Below, piece by piece: positions 1 through 7,117 of a DNA stretch of 26,747 nucleotides. Below the pieces are notes generated by a model. It did not search any database. It saw only the letters and a list, made by a program, of their open reading frames with translations, and was not told where the DNA came from. The DNA is from a virus. The translations under genes and the position numbers were made by a program. The stretch covers positions 1 through 26,747 of IMG/VR virus record IMGVR_UViG_3300028883_001011. The stretch is one strand, 5' to 3'. The first letter of the stretch is position 1, and every line of letters begins with the position of its first letter.

Positions 1-219
1 ATGGTCGGGCTCTTGGGAGCGACATCGAACGTACTGGGCAGCGCCGGCAAGCTGGCCGGCGGGCTCGGTGGTCTCACCGGCGGCGGGGGCGAGGGCCCCA
101 GCTCGGCGACGTCGAGTGTCTCGTTTCAATCGGGCTCGATGGATCGCGGCATCGATACGCAGACGCTTATGATCGGCCTGGTCATCATCGCGGGCCTGTG
201 GTTGTTGACAAGGCGGTGA
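1..219 (+). CDS. small single-pass membrane protein, virion-like
   Basis: The product has 72 residues. The first half is rich in Gly, Ala and Ser with a Gly run near residues 20-31, a polar Ser/Thr stretch follows, and a single hydrophobic segment (about residues 56-69) ends in a positive tail (TRR). This C-terminal anchor with Arg-Arg outside the membrane recurs in the next gene. The window begins exactly at the ATG, so no ribosome site can be inspected and a longer reading frame upstream cannot be excluded. The stop lies three bases before the next ATG, so the two genes are probably co-translated. I do not recognise the family. Glycine-rich small anchored proteins are common in the internal membranes of tailless phages such as PM2-like and PRD1-like viruses, which is my inference from context only. 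Confidence 0.6.
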   Translation: MVGLLGATSNVLGSAGKLAGGLGGLTGGGGEGPSSATSSVSFQSGSMDRGIDTQTLMIGLVIIAGLWLLTRR

Positions 220-222
220 CAC

Positions 223-570
223 ATGGGCAGTAGATCCTATTCGCTGGCGCAAGATCAACGCGTGCAGCTCGATTCGACCGAGGGCGGTCAGTTCATCGGG
301 CCGGCCGCGACGGTCCATCAAAACCAGGCCTACGATATCGGCACGTACAAGTATCAATCGGGCCTGACGGGTGCGGACGTGCTGGGCCTGTTGGAGAACC
401 AGGCCGACGTCACCAAGCGCTCGGCCGATGCGTCGAATCGGTTCGCCGAGCTGGCGTTGACGTCTCTCTCGGCGTCGCAACAAGGCCAGTCGATCGACTG
501 GAAACAGTATATCCCGATCGGGATCGTCGGCGTGATCGCGATCGCGGTCCTGCGCAGGGGGCGGCGATGA
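223..570 (+). CDS. membrane-anchored virion-like protein with C-terminal TM
   Basis: The product has 115 residues: a polar domain of about 90 residues, a hydrophobic segment (about 95-110, IPIGIVGVIAIAVL) and a basic end RRGRR. The topology repeats that of the preceding 72-residue protein, so both probably sit in the same membrane with the basic C-terminus on the cytoplasmic or virion-interior side. The middle (about residues 50-85) is charged and probably helical. The stop codon overlaps the ATG of the next, very small gene (ATGA), which indicates translational coupling. The family is not recognised. I see no signal peptide and no catalytic motif. A structural role in a membrane-containing virion is inference. 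Confidence 0.65.
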   Translation: MGSRSYSLAQDQRVQLDSTEGGQFIGPAATVHQNQAYDIGTYKYQSGLTGADVLGLLENQADVTKRSADASNRFAELALTSLSASQQGQSIDWKQYIPIGIVGVIAIAVLRRGRR

Positions 571-653
571 TTACCAAAGAGGCGCTGTATCAACTGATCT
601 TCTGGGTCGGGATCTACCACACGATCAAATGGGCGGCTAGGAAACTGGCATGA
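567..653 (+). CDS. 28-residue membrane miniprotein
   Basis: This short frame reads MITKEALYQLIFWVGIYHTI and ends WAARKLA. Its ATG overlaps the TGA of the upstream gene (ATGA at 567-570), and its own TGA overlaps the ATG of the downstream gene (ATGA at 650-653). Two back-to-back stop-start overlaps are hard to explain by chance and argue that it is translated. The centre (residues 7-20) is hydrophobic and aromatic, flanked by charged ends, so it should span or line a membrane once. It fits the class of tiny virion membrane proteins in tailless phages, but no homology can be claimed at this length. Confidence 0.6.
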   Translation: MITKEALYQLIFWVGIYHTIKWAARKLA

Positions 654-1279
654 AGACACCACGCTATTTTACGCAGACGCTGGCGGCCGGGGCCTACTGG
701 ACGATCGGGGCCTTTGGGCGGTTCGTCAATGTGCTGACGGTCTCGGCGTCCACGATTCAGGTCGCGATCGACGATGACCCGTTACAACAGGTGACGCCGG
801 GGATGCAGCTCGAAGTCCCTGAGTCTTATCAGCGGATCGTCTTCTACAATGCGGGGGCGGTCGCGTCGACGGTGGTCGTCTATATCGCGGATCGGCCGGT
901 GACGATGACCAGCGACAGCCTGGTCGCCGCGATGGTCGCGAGCCTGGCGAACATCGAGACGGACATCGATGATTACCAGGCGGCCACGACCACGCCCACG
1001 GTCCTGAACAAAACCAACGTGGCGGACGGGTCGGTGCCGGCGGCGGCGACGCTGCTGTTTGCGGCCAACGGGGACCGCAAGCCGGTGGAGATCGTCGCGG
1101 CCGAAGACAACGGCGGCTATGTCTACATCGGCCTGACCAACGCGGTCACGCCGACGGTGGCGGTCGCGGCGGTACTGCTACCGGGCGGGGCCTGGTGGTC
1201 GCAAAACTGGAAGGGGGGCGTCTGGGCCTGTGGATCGGATGCGCTGCAGAACGTCTATGGGAACGAGCAGGAGGCCTAA
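650..1279 (+). CDS. beta-rich virion or adhesin-associated protein
   Basis: The product has 209 residues. The N-terminal 85 residues follow a pattern I know from many phage virion proteins: an opening like TQTLAAGAYWTI, a middle stretch describing a bounded value (PGMQLEVPESYQRIVFYNAG), and a closing strand like VVVYIADRPV. A short charged helix-like linker (about 88-112) leads into a second beta-rich domain (about 113-205) ending in WW-SQNWKGGVWA. There is no signal peptide or membrane segment. It lies immediately upstream of the spike gene and is coupled to both neighbours (ATGA at its start, adjacent stop and start at its end), so a base or stalk for the spike is a reasonable inference. 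No enzyme motif is seen. Confidence 0.6.
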   Translation: MKTPRYFTQTLAAGAYWTIGAFGRFVNVLTVSASTIQVAIDDDPLQQVTPGMQLEVPESYQRIVFYNAGAVASTVVVYIADRPVTMTSDSLVAAMVASLANIETDIDDYQAATTTPTVLNKTNVADGSVPAAATLLFAANGDRKPVEIVAAEDNGGYVYIGLTNAVTPTVAVAAVLLPGGAWWSQNWKGGVWACGSDALQNVYGNEQEA

Positions 1280-2986
1280 ATGCCGGTAGGAAATCCAGCG
1301 GTCGCAGATCTGACGGCAACCACGGCCTGGTCGCGGGCGCTGCTGCTGAAGACCAACGCCACGGGCGGCCTGGCATCGCTCGGTTTGCCGGTCTACAATA
1401 CCGACGACTATGCGGATGACGTCGATGCGCTGGTCACAGCGGCCGGGGCGGGGCCCTATGTGGTCAACGTCAACTCCGATTCCGTCGTCTCGGCCAACAC
1501 CACGACCGACGACGACATTGTCTGGACCTTTCAACCGGGCTGCACGGTGACGGTCAATACGGGCGTCACCCTGACGATTGAATCGCCCGAGCATATCCAA
1601 GCGGGCCAGCGGCATTCGTGTTTTGCCCTGGCCGGGACCGGGGCGGTGGCGTTCACCAAAGCGGGCACGGTGTATCCGCAATGGTGGGGGGCGGTTGCGG
1701 ATGGAGCGACCGACGACGCGGCGGCCATTCAAGCGGCCATCGACGCGGTGACGGCCGGATCGGTCGTCGACTTCCCGGCCGGAACCTACGGCCTGGCTTC
1801 GGCCCTGGCGCCCAAGAGTTTCGTCACGATGCGGGGTCAAGGTCTCGCAACGGTGTTGTATGCCCTGGCGGCCAACGCGGACGCGATTTTTCAGACGGCC
1901 GTACAGTATGAGCGGGGCGTTATTGAGGGCTTCGCGTTCCGCTCGGCTGACAAGGACGTGTCGGTTTTGGAGAACACGGCCACGACTACGTATATCGCCT
2001 ACCTGCGGATGCGTGACTGTGAGGTTTACTCGGAATTCGACGTTGCCATTGCGGGCCTGTTCGGTTCGTGTTTGTTCGAGAATATCCGCTTTGGCTATCT
2101 GGGCACGCCGGGAACCAACTGGCAACCGGTCAAGCTGGTCGGCCCATCGTCGGGTAAAAATATCTTCTCGAACACGTTCGTGCATTGCAATTTCTATCAC
2201 GGGACATCGACCGTTGACGGCATGGTCCAACTCGAAACCGGCTGGGCCCAGACGTTCATCGGCTGCGTGTTCGAGCAATCGAATTGCCGGGCCCTGTACG
2301 CCAAGGGCGTGCAGTCGATTGAACTGTACGAATGCAACTTTGAGCATCTGTTGTGCAACGGTCACACGTACAACGCGGCCGTCTATCTCACCATAGATTC
2401 GGCCCTGGCGCAAGGATCGTCGGCGGTCTTTCGATCCTGCAAATTCCAGAACAACGCGGCCACGGTGTGGGACGCGGTCTGCTGTACCTATAATGCGACG
2501 TTCGTGTCTTTCGAGTCGTGCAGCGGTTCACTCGGCTCGAAGTATTTTTCGATGTGGCCGGGTCCGCTGTACGATGAGGCCAATCCGGGGCTCTTTCGCT
2601 TGACCAACAATCGGTGCGTCAGCTATGGCGGTACGGCTCCCAGCGTGTACCAGCAATATCCCATCACGGTCGGCGGCATCAAGCACACAGGCGAGACGGT
2701 GACACCGATGGAGACGTTACCGGTCAACGATGCCACGCCGAGTATCAATAACGGGACGTTCTTCACGATGAGCGGCGGCACCGGGGCGACGGTGACGACG
2801 TTAGACGACGGTGTAGACGGACAGCATGTGATTATCTATGTCATCGGTTCGCAGTACACGATTGATTTCAGCGGTGGCGGAAACCTCAAAGGCAACGGCG
2901 GTGTTGACGCGGTCGGGCCTGGTCGACTGGACGCGATCTACGACGGGACCAACAACCTCTGGCATTGCCAATGGGAAGGGTATTGA
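1280..2986 (+). CDS. spike protein with pectate-lyase-type beta-helix
   Basis: The product has 568 residues. Residues about 134-172 contain the entry motif of the pectate_lyase_3 superfamily: QWWGAVADGATDDAAAIQAA, then FPAGTYGL. This is followed by about 280 residues of short repeating strands with regularly spaced Asn, Cys and aromatic residues, as expected of a right-handed beta-helix. Phage spikes with this fold bind or cut surface polysaccharide. Residues 1-130 form a virion-attachment part, and the last 110 residues probably form a trimerisation or tip domain (GTFFTMSGGTGATVTTLDDG). An AGGAGG site just before the ATG supports the start. The presence of an active depolymerase site cannot be judged from the sequence alone. 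It may serve as the host-recognition spike of the block-1 virus. Confidence 0.8.
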   Translation: MPVGNPAVADLTATTAWSRALLLKTNATGGLASLGLPVYNTDDYADDVDALVTAAGAGPYVVNVNSDSVVSANTTTDDDIVWTFQPGCTVTVNTGVTLTIESPEHIQAGQRHSCFALAGTGAVAFTKAGTVYPQWWGAVADGATDDAAAIQAAIDAVTAGSVVDFPAGTYGLASALAPKSFVTMRGQGLATVLYALAANADAIFQTAVQYERGVIEGFAFRSADKDVSVLENTATTTYIAYLRMRDCEVYSEFDVAIAGLFGSCLFENIRFGYLGTPGTNWQPVKLVGPSSGKNIFSNTFVHCNFYHGTSTVDGMVQLETGWAQTFIGCVFEQSNCRALYAKGVQSIELYECNFEHLLCNGHTYNAAVYLTIDSALAQGSSAVFRSCKFQNNAATVWDAVCCTYNATFVSFESCSGSLGSKYFSMWPGPLYDEANPGLFRLTNNRCVSYGGTAPSVYQQYPITVGGIKHTGETVTPMETLPVNDATPSINNGTFFTMSGGTGATVTTLDDGVDGQHVIIYVIGSQYTIDFSGGGNLKGNGGVDAVGPGRLDAIYDGTNNLWHCQWEGY

Positions 2987-2988
2987 CG

Positions 2989-3522
2989 ATGGCTGAGCTA
3001 GTGACCTATGACGATCGCTACGTCAGTCCGGGCGACATGGTAGACCTGGCCTTTCGGATCGTGGGGCGCAATGAGGTCATGATCGCGCTGGCGGTCCACG
3101 AGATGAAACAGAAGATCGCCCACGATGAGCGATTCGACTACCAATCGGGCAAGCGGGAGAATCGGACGGACCTGGAAACCGGCACGGTCTACGAATACCT
3201 GGTCGTCCGCGTGATCGTGCGCAAGACACCGAAGCAAGAGCGCGACCAGGTCCAGCGGGCGAGTATCCTCGTCCCCCTGGCAGTAATCGTCGGCTGTATC
3301 TCAGCGGTGGCGATCGCCTACGCTGGCGTCCTGGCATATGACAGTTATAGCGTGCAACGTATCGCGCTGAGCGATGAGTCGGACGCGACCAAGGTGGCGG
3401 CGCTGGGGGCGCTCGAAACACCCCTGGCGGCCAGGTTCGCCAAGGGGGATTGGTTCCCCTGGATGGTCGGGGGCGGACTGCTGGCGGGAATGCTTTTGGT
3501 GGGTAGACGCATTAGGAGCTGA
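2989..3522 (+). CDS. two-pass membrane protein with soluble N-domain
   Basis: The product has 177 residues from the ATG two bases after the spike stop; the GAAGGG upstream supports this start over one 24 bases earlier. Residues 1-85 are soluble and charged (many Glu, Arg, Lys and Asp), followed by a long hydrophobic segment (about 90-117), an outer loop with Asp/Glu residues, and a second hydrophobic segment (about 152-170) ending in GRRIRS. The two-pass layout with both ends on one side suggests a structural membrane protein. The family is not recognised. It lies between the spike and the basic peptide in what looks like a single transcript. Confidence 0.65.
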   Translation: MAELVTYDDRYVSPGDMVDLAFRIVGRNEVMIALAVHEMKQKIAHDERFDYQSGKRENRTDLETGTVYEYLVVRVIVRKTPKQERDQVQRASILVPLAVIVGCISAVAIAYAGVLAYDSYSVQRIALSDESDATKVAALGALETPLAARFAKGDWFPWMVGGGLLAGMLLVGRRIRS

Positions 3523-3523
3523 C

Positions 3524-3655
3524 ATGGCACGCAAGACGTACAAGAAAAAGTCATCGGCGCAGAAGGCCAAGCGCAAAGGCAGCTCGGTCTACAAAGTCAA
3601 GAGCGGCTGGCGGATCTCGTCGGGGCGCAAGCGGAAACGTCGCCGGCGGCGATAA
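3524..3655 (+). CDS. 43-residue Lys/Arg-rich peptide, possible DNA condenser
   Basis: A clear AGGAG lies before the ATG. Of 43 residues, 21 are Lys or Arg, with short Ser and Gly spacers, one Trp, and a run of nine basic residues at the C-terminus (RKRKRRRRR). There are no acidic residues. Such composition is typical of peptides that neutralise packaged DNA, like adenovirus core peptides and similar basic proteins in membrane-containing phages. A ribosomal or nucleoid protein would be the alternative, but the position between two membrane-protein genes of a virus-like block favours a virion role. That function is inferred from composition and context only. Confidence 0.65.
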   Translation: MARKTYKKKSSAQKAKRKGSSVYKVKSGWRISSGRKRKRRRRR

Positions 3656-3738
3656 CCAGGGGGGCTGTGGGTCGGATCGACGGGAGATCGGCGATCCTGG
3701 GGCGTCTGAGGGATCGCAAACATGGAGGTAACGAGCCA

Positions 3739-4131
3739 ATGAGACGTTTTATGATGATCGCGGCCGTCTGCTGCTGTTTGGCTGGCGGCTGCACGGAAAG
3801 CCAGCTCGAACAAGGCGACGCGATCGTGCGCGACGTCAACAACATCGGCCAGGCGATCGACCAGGTCGCCAGCGGGCCGGCAGGGGCCCTGATCCCCCCG
3901 CAGGTGCGCCAGATCATGCAGCTCCTGGGGATCGGAGCGGCGGCGGCCTACGGGATCTGGCAGAAGATCCGGGCGGATCTGGCGAAGCAGGACACGCGCG
4001 GCGTGATCGCGTCGGTCGATACGCTGCTGGCCGGGCCGCAAGTCGCCAACACCAAGAAGGCCAAAGAGATCCTGGCGAACGACCAGGGCGAAGCCCTGGC
4101 CGCGCGAGTGAAAAGGCTCAAGGTGAGCTGA
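3739..4131 (+). CDS. small lipoprotein
   Basis: The product has 130 residues from the ATG that follows GGAGGT at a proper spacing; this start was chosen over one 72 bases upstream because it places the signal peptide at the N-terminus. Residues 1-17 are a lipoprotein signal (MRRF then a hydrophobic, Cys-rich core) and LAGGC supplies the acylated Cys at 18. The mature part has two helical regions, one with a hydrophobic stretch (about 55-70, LLGIGAAAAYGIW). Its stop overlaps the next ATG by one base. A lipoprotein next to a small membrane protein recalls phage spanin pairs, but the order is not the usual one and I cannot confirm it. Confidence 0.6.
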   Translation: MRRFMMIAAVCCCLAGGCTESQLEQGDAIVRDVNNIGQAIDQVASGPAGALIPPQVRQIMQLLGIGAAAAYGIWQKIRADLAKQDTRGVIASVDTLLAGPQVANTKKAKEILANDQGEALAARVKRLKVS

Positions 4132-4334
4132 TGGCGTTGACCGACGACCAGCAACGCGAGGTGCGCGAGATCGCCGACATCGTGGCCGATCGCATCATCA
4201 AGCACCATACCGAGAGCTGTCCGCACGGCCAGGCCTTTCAGATCTTCAAAGCCCGGCTACTTGGCGCGTGCATTATGGCGGCAGTCTTGTCAGGCGGGAC
4301 CGTCTTCGGCCTGGCGAAACTGTTCGGCGGGTGA
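4131..4334 (+). CDS. small C-terminal TM protein (holin-like size)
   Basis: The product has 67 residues. The N-terminal half is charged (LTDDQQREVREIADIVAD, then IIKHHTESCPHGQ), and the C-terminal third is one membrane segment (about 46-62). The ATG overlaps the preceding stop (TGATG). The arrangement of LT-DQQ-V, IA, VAD, then H-x-x-C and a terminal membrane segment is closely matched by the 95-residue product at 21216-21503 on the other strand, so the two are probably distant relatives. Size and topology would suit a holin or a virion membrane protein. I cannot choose between these from the sequence. Confidence 0.6.
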   Translation: MALTDDQQREVREIADIVADRIIKHHTESCPHGQAFQIFKARLLGACIMAAVLSGGTVFGLAKLFGG

Positions 4335-4360
4335 GTATAAGCCCATGGACCCACTACGGT

Positions 4361-4366
4361 TATAAT
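4361..4366 (+). promoter_or_regulatory. possible -10 box (TATAAT)
   Basis: A perfect TATAAT lies 16 bases before the ATG at 4383, in the only gap between genes in this part of the block. No good -35 box is seen at the expected distance and there is no extended -10 TG, so this is a weak candidate. Confidence 0.25.
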
Positions 4367-4382
4367 CCGAGGCAGTCTATCA

Positions 4383-4697
4383 ATGGGACTATTCGGCCCT
4401 TTTAGCAGCCCCAAGATGATTAAGCTGGCGCTCACGACCGCCGGCGTCGAAAAGGCCAGGCTCGACCATGATCGCGATCGCGATGAGCTGGTCCTGTCGG
4501 TCCTGGTAGCCGGCGAGATCAAGCATGTCCGGATACCGATCGGCATCACCTACACGATCGATGAGCTGGCCGCCTGGCTGGCCGGCGAAGATCCCTTCAG
4601 CGCAGAGCTCGATACGATCGACCAGGCCGGACAAAAGGTGGGCACCCAACTGTCCGGGCCCGCCGGCGATCGTCCGGAAACACCCCCCAACCTCTAG
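4383..4697 (+). CDS. hypothetical protein, 104 aa
   Basis: I do not recognise this protein. It begins MGLFGPFSSPK, which could be a short amphipathic segment, continues as a compact mixed alpha/beta domain (about 12-80), with strands around ELVLSVLVAGEIKHVRIPIG and a helix around TIDELAAWLAG, and ends in a Pro/Gly-rich tail. There is no signal peptide or membrane segment. A weak GAGG lies 11 bases upstream of the ATG. It is the last gene before the hairpin-rich non-coding stretch, and codon use matches its upstream neighbours. Confidence 0.5.
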   Translation: MGLFGPFSSPKMIKLALTTAGVEKARLDHDRDRDELVLSVLVAGEIKHVRIPIGITYTIDELAAWLAGEDPFSAELDTIDQAGQKVGTQLSGPAGDRPETPPNL

Positions 4698-4751
4698 CAG
4701 CTCCCCCGGAGAAAATCCCCACCTGGTCATTTTTTTTGCCCCCGTAGCGAC

Positions 4752-4780
4752 TTGACGCGGGGAGGATCTGCGTGTATGCT
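4752..4780 (+). promoter_or_regulatory. sigma70-type promoter before hairpin cluster
   Basis: TTGACG (4752-4757) and TATGCT (4775-4780) are separated by exactly 17 bases. Transcription would start near 4786, precisely where the hairpin-rich stretch begins. A short T8 run (4730-4737) lies just upstream and may end the preceding transcript. Confidence 0.5.
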
Positions 4781-4785
4781 GTGCT

Positions 4786-4990
4786 GGGCGGGAGGACGGA
4801 AGCCCTTAACCCCTCCCGGAGTTAAGGGCTCCGTCCCGTCAGCCGCCTTTTTACAGGCGGCGGCTGACTCCGTAAAGGAAAAACCCTCCGGGTTTTGGCT
4901 TTGACAAAGGCCAAAGGCGAGTTAGACTTTCCTTACGGGTCGGGGAGCGGTCCCCGGCGAAACCACCAAGCGGCTTCGCCGCGCGGTTCA
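4786..4990 (+). ncRNA. candidate structured RNA, at least five hairpins
   Basis: This 4698-5079 gap is non-coding. Within it: (1) a 15-bp stem with one bulged A, 4795-4810 with 4821-4835; (2) a perfect 10-bp stem, 4838-4847 with 4859-4868; (3) an outer stem 4870-4881 with 4928-4938 (11 bp, one bulge) enclosing AACCC/GGGTT and GGCTTT/AAAGGCC hairpins as a multibranch; (4) a perfect CGGGGA/TCCCCG stem, 4941-4956; (5) GCGGC-TTC-GCCGC, 4970-4982. The loop of stem 1 (CTCCCG, 4813-4818) is complementary to CGGGAG at 4789-4794, so a pseudoknot is possible. A promoter sits directly upstream. It may be a free RNA, a leader of the gene at 5080, or a replication origin; the sequence does not decide. Confidence 0.5.
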
Positions 4991-5079
4991 GGGAGATGCG
5001 ATGGACGCGGGCCGATCGACAGCTCATCACGCCAGCCAACGCCTGGCCCGATCTGCCGGCACGTCGCGGGGAGAGATCC

Positions 5080-5319
5080 ATGATCGAATTGTTGGAGCTG
5101 CTCAAGCTCGCATCGGACGCCAAGACGCAACAGGAAGTTTCCACCCAGCTCGAAGCGCACGCCTTACTGATCCGCACGATGCACAAAGATCTGTCCATGG
5201 TCATCGGCGGCCAGATCGGCATCGGCGTTTGCCTAATAGTGCTGGGCGGACTGGCCATCTACCTCGGTATCATCGTGTCGCGCATGGACAAGCGTATCAA
5301 GGCCCTGGAGGCCAAATAA
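5080..5319 (+). CDS. small membrane protein with flanking helices
   Basis: The product has 79 residues from the ATG preceded by GGGGAGAG; an in-frame ATG 84 bases upstream lies in structured DNA without a ribosome site and was not chosen. The N-terminal helix is leucine-rich (MIELLELLKLASDAKTQQEV), then comes a single membrane segment (about 46-66), and a short charged C-terminal helix ends KRIKALEAK. Small membrane proteins of this shape include holins and phage accessory proteins, but no family can be named. It is the last + strand gene before the integrase and faces it tail to tail. Confidence 0.5.
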   Translation: MIELLELLKLASDAKTQQEVSTQLEAHALLIRTMHKDLSMVIGGQIGIGVCLIVLGGLAIYLGIIVSRMDKRIKALEAK

Positions 5320-5349
5320 CTTAATCCCGCATGGTCGATCCCGCCCCCC

Positions 5350-5372
5350 GTTTCATTCCGATCGAATGAAAC
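5350..5372. repeat. perfect inverted repeat beside integrase 3' end
   Basis: GTTTCATTC (5350-5358) and its perfect complement GAATGAAAC (5364-5372) flank a five-base centre. No T-run follows on either strand, so it is a poor terminator. Its place 20 bases from the integrase stop, where attP or attL sites often lie, makes it a candidate recombination core or arm site. Confidence 0.4.
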
Positions 5373-5391
5373 ATAACATATCTTATCGGGC

Positions 5392-6399
5392 CTAAGACAT
5401 ATAAGCTTTTTTAGCCACATAAGACGTGGCTTCGGCGACCAGCGACAACTGAGTTTTTCGATCGTACTTACGCGTCGTCTCGACGCTTGAATGCCCGAGC
5501 AGATCCGCCGCACGACTTAAGCCGAACTTGTCTATCATGCTCGTGGCAAACGCGGCTCGTAGTTCATGAAAACGCCGCGCTTCACGAATGCCCGCACGTT
5601 CCTGCAAGCGCCGAAACTTGCGGGGAAAATTGCCTGTCGGATCACGCGTCTCTGCAAAGCCCAACGTGCCGTCCGCCTGAAACGCCAGCAGTCGCTCTAC
5701 ATAAAACGATTCCAAACAGACATACCCATCCGCGTGGCCAAGCTCAGCGATCCGGTCCGTGATGATCTGACGCAACGGGACAACCGTGCCATCAAAACAC
5801 ATCGTCTCCGGAATCCCCAGGTACCGAAGCTTCTTGCCTTTGACACCCCAGCCAATCGTCCGTTTGGCCGGCCGATGATAGCCGATCACAATGTGCGGCG
5901 TTTCGGCGTCGAGCTTGACGTCTCGGGCTTGTACGCCCAGGAGCATCTCGCCGCGACGAGCGCCCATCAGGCCCAGGCAGATCCGAATCTGCCAGAACGG
6001 GCTGGCGACTTTCATCAACTGGGCCAACTCTGCCGTCGTAAACGTCTGGCGGGGCGGCTCCTCCTCGATCGGCAGCGGCCGAATCGTTCCGAACGGATTG
6101 GTTCGGATGTAGCCGTGCCGACTGAGCCAGGCCCAGAAGGGCTTGAAGTTGTTCAGATACCCGTTGACGCTGACCTGCGATCGCCCCGCCGCCAATAACG
6201 TCCTATAGTCTTCAGCCATCGCCGTCGTGACCTCGTTGACTGACAGGTCATATTTGACCTCGCCGTCCGGGTCCGGCGCTGGCGTACCGAAGTTCTCACA
6301 GAACATCCGACAGGCACGACGCTTGATGTCCACGCTGGCAGGCCGCAAAGGCTGCCGGGACAGGTACAACTCAAAATAGCTTGCTACCGACTCCATCAT
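5392..6399 (-). CDS. tyrosine recombinase (phage-type integrase)
   Basis: The product has 335 residues, usual for the family. Residues about 1-105 form the SAM-like core-binding domain (ending SRHGYIRTNPF). The catalytic domain shows Arg148 in the GARRGE box, a Lys near 189-190, the HELR box (His278, Arg281), LGHSSVETT with His303, and Tyr312 in RKYDR, so all catalytic residues are present. It lacks the extra patch between boxes that marks integron integrases. GGGG lies seven bases before the start. It probably integrates and excises the block-1 element, whose genes point towards it. An inverted repeat lies just past its 3' end and another upstream of its start. Confidence 0.9.
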   Translation of the reverse strand: MMESVASYFELYLSRQPLRPASVDIKRRACRMFCENFGTPAPDPDGEVKYDLSVNEVTTAMAEDYRTLLAAGRSQVSVNGYLNNFKPFWAWLSRHGYIRTNPFGTIRPLPIEEEPPRQTFTTAELAQLMKVASPFWQIRICLGLMGARRGEMLLGVQARDVKLDAETPHIVIGYHRPAKRTIGWGVKGKKLRYLGIPETMCFDGTVVPLRQIITDRIAELGHADGYVCLESFYVERLLAFQADGTLGFAETRDPTGNFPRKFRRLQERAGIREARRFHELRAAFATSMIDKFGLSRAADLLGHSSVETTRKYDRKTQLSLVAEATSYVAKKAYMS

Positions 6400-6437
6400 A
6401 GAAATCCCCTTTCCGACCCCTTCTGTCGGGGCCTTTC

Positions 6438-6465
6438 AGAGTCAGCCACTGTGCAAGCCGACTCT
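6438..6465. promoter_or_regulatory. inverted repeat upstream of integrase
   Basis: AGAGTCAGC (6438-6446) and GCCGACTCT (6457-6465) pair at eight of nine positions around a ten-base centre, about 40-65 bases before the integrase start. A CCCC/GGGG hairpin (6417-6431) lies between it and the gene. It could be an operator or an Xis/Int arm site. Confidence 0.3.
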
Positions 6466-7064
6466 AAGGTAGCCCGATAGAGCCGCCGGTCGCAAGCATG
6501 TTTACCATGGATTAAGTTGCCAAAGAGCACCGCAGGCCGCGAAAGGACCGCCTGTGACAGCGCAGGTGCCCCAAAACCGCAGGACTGGGCCGAATAACCG
6601 CCCTTTCCCCCTGTCACCGCCCTGCCGGGACGGCGTTATGAAGATCCTGAGGGGCCAGGCTACGCGCCATGGCCCCCAGGCAAATCAACAAGACGGCCCC
6701 GGGATTTTAAGAGAGGGAGAGGAAGCGAGACTACCCGGGGCCGAAAGGTGCAATGCGGAAAAGAGGGGGCATCCATTGGGGCGAGCTGGCATGGGCTGAG
6801 GACTTCCGACCGGGCCGACCGCCCTGCCGCATAAGTATCCTTTTCTGACCTCGAAACCCGCACGTCCATTTTGCCGCCTCTCGACCGCTGCAGCGTGATT
6901 TCTCTTGGCTTATGGCCACCGCTTGGCCATAGTGAGCCTGTCCTCGATGAGGACCAGGAGGCTGCGTGCCAGTGACGCAACCACGATTGGAATATACAGA
7001 TGCGATTAGTACGCGCCAACAAGAAAAGCGAAGGGGTGCTCAGGAATATGCAGGTCTGCTCATG
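6466..7064. other. non-coding stretch with one long inverted repeat
   Basis: No convincing gene is seen in about 600 bases. The only clear structure is a perfect 10-bp inverted repeat, CGGCCCCGGG (6694-6703) with CCCGGGGCCG (6734-6743), around a purine-rich 30-base loop. A CCGCATAAG motif at 6827-6835 matches the motif in the palindrome near 10510. The stretch may hold the boundary between the block-1 element and the accessory island. Confidence 0.35.
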
Positions 7065-7093
7065 TTGACTACACGTATGTTCGGAGATAGGCT
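7065..7093 (+). promoter_or_regulatory. sigma70-type promoter for 7118 gene
   Basis: TTGACT (7065-7070) and TAGGCT (7088-7093) are 17 bases apart; the -10 keeps the most conserved T, A and final T. Transcription would begin near 7100, on top of the first in-frame ATG, which favours the next ATG at 7118 as the real start. Confidence 0.35.
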
Positions 7094-7117
7094 AATCTTA
7101 TGGAAAAAGAACCAGGC

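Noticed and set aside
1178-2413. Long open - strand frame of 411 residues
   Set aside because: It lies opposite the spike gene, is rich in Arg and lacks domains or a ribosome site; the + strand frame has clear motifs and coupling, so this is a shadow of GC-rich codons.
3739-4334. Lipoprotein and membrane protein as a spanin pair
   Set aside because: Gene order and topology are not those of inner/outer spanins; no endolysin is nearby to support a lysis cassette.
5350-5372. Inverted repeat as transcription terminator between convergent genes
   Set aside because: No U-run on either strand. A protein-binding or recombination site fits better.
5392-6399. Integrase as the integron integrase for the cassette
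   Set aside because: It lacks the additional patch typical of IntI between its catalytic boxes and looks like an ordinary phage-type recombinase.
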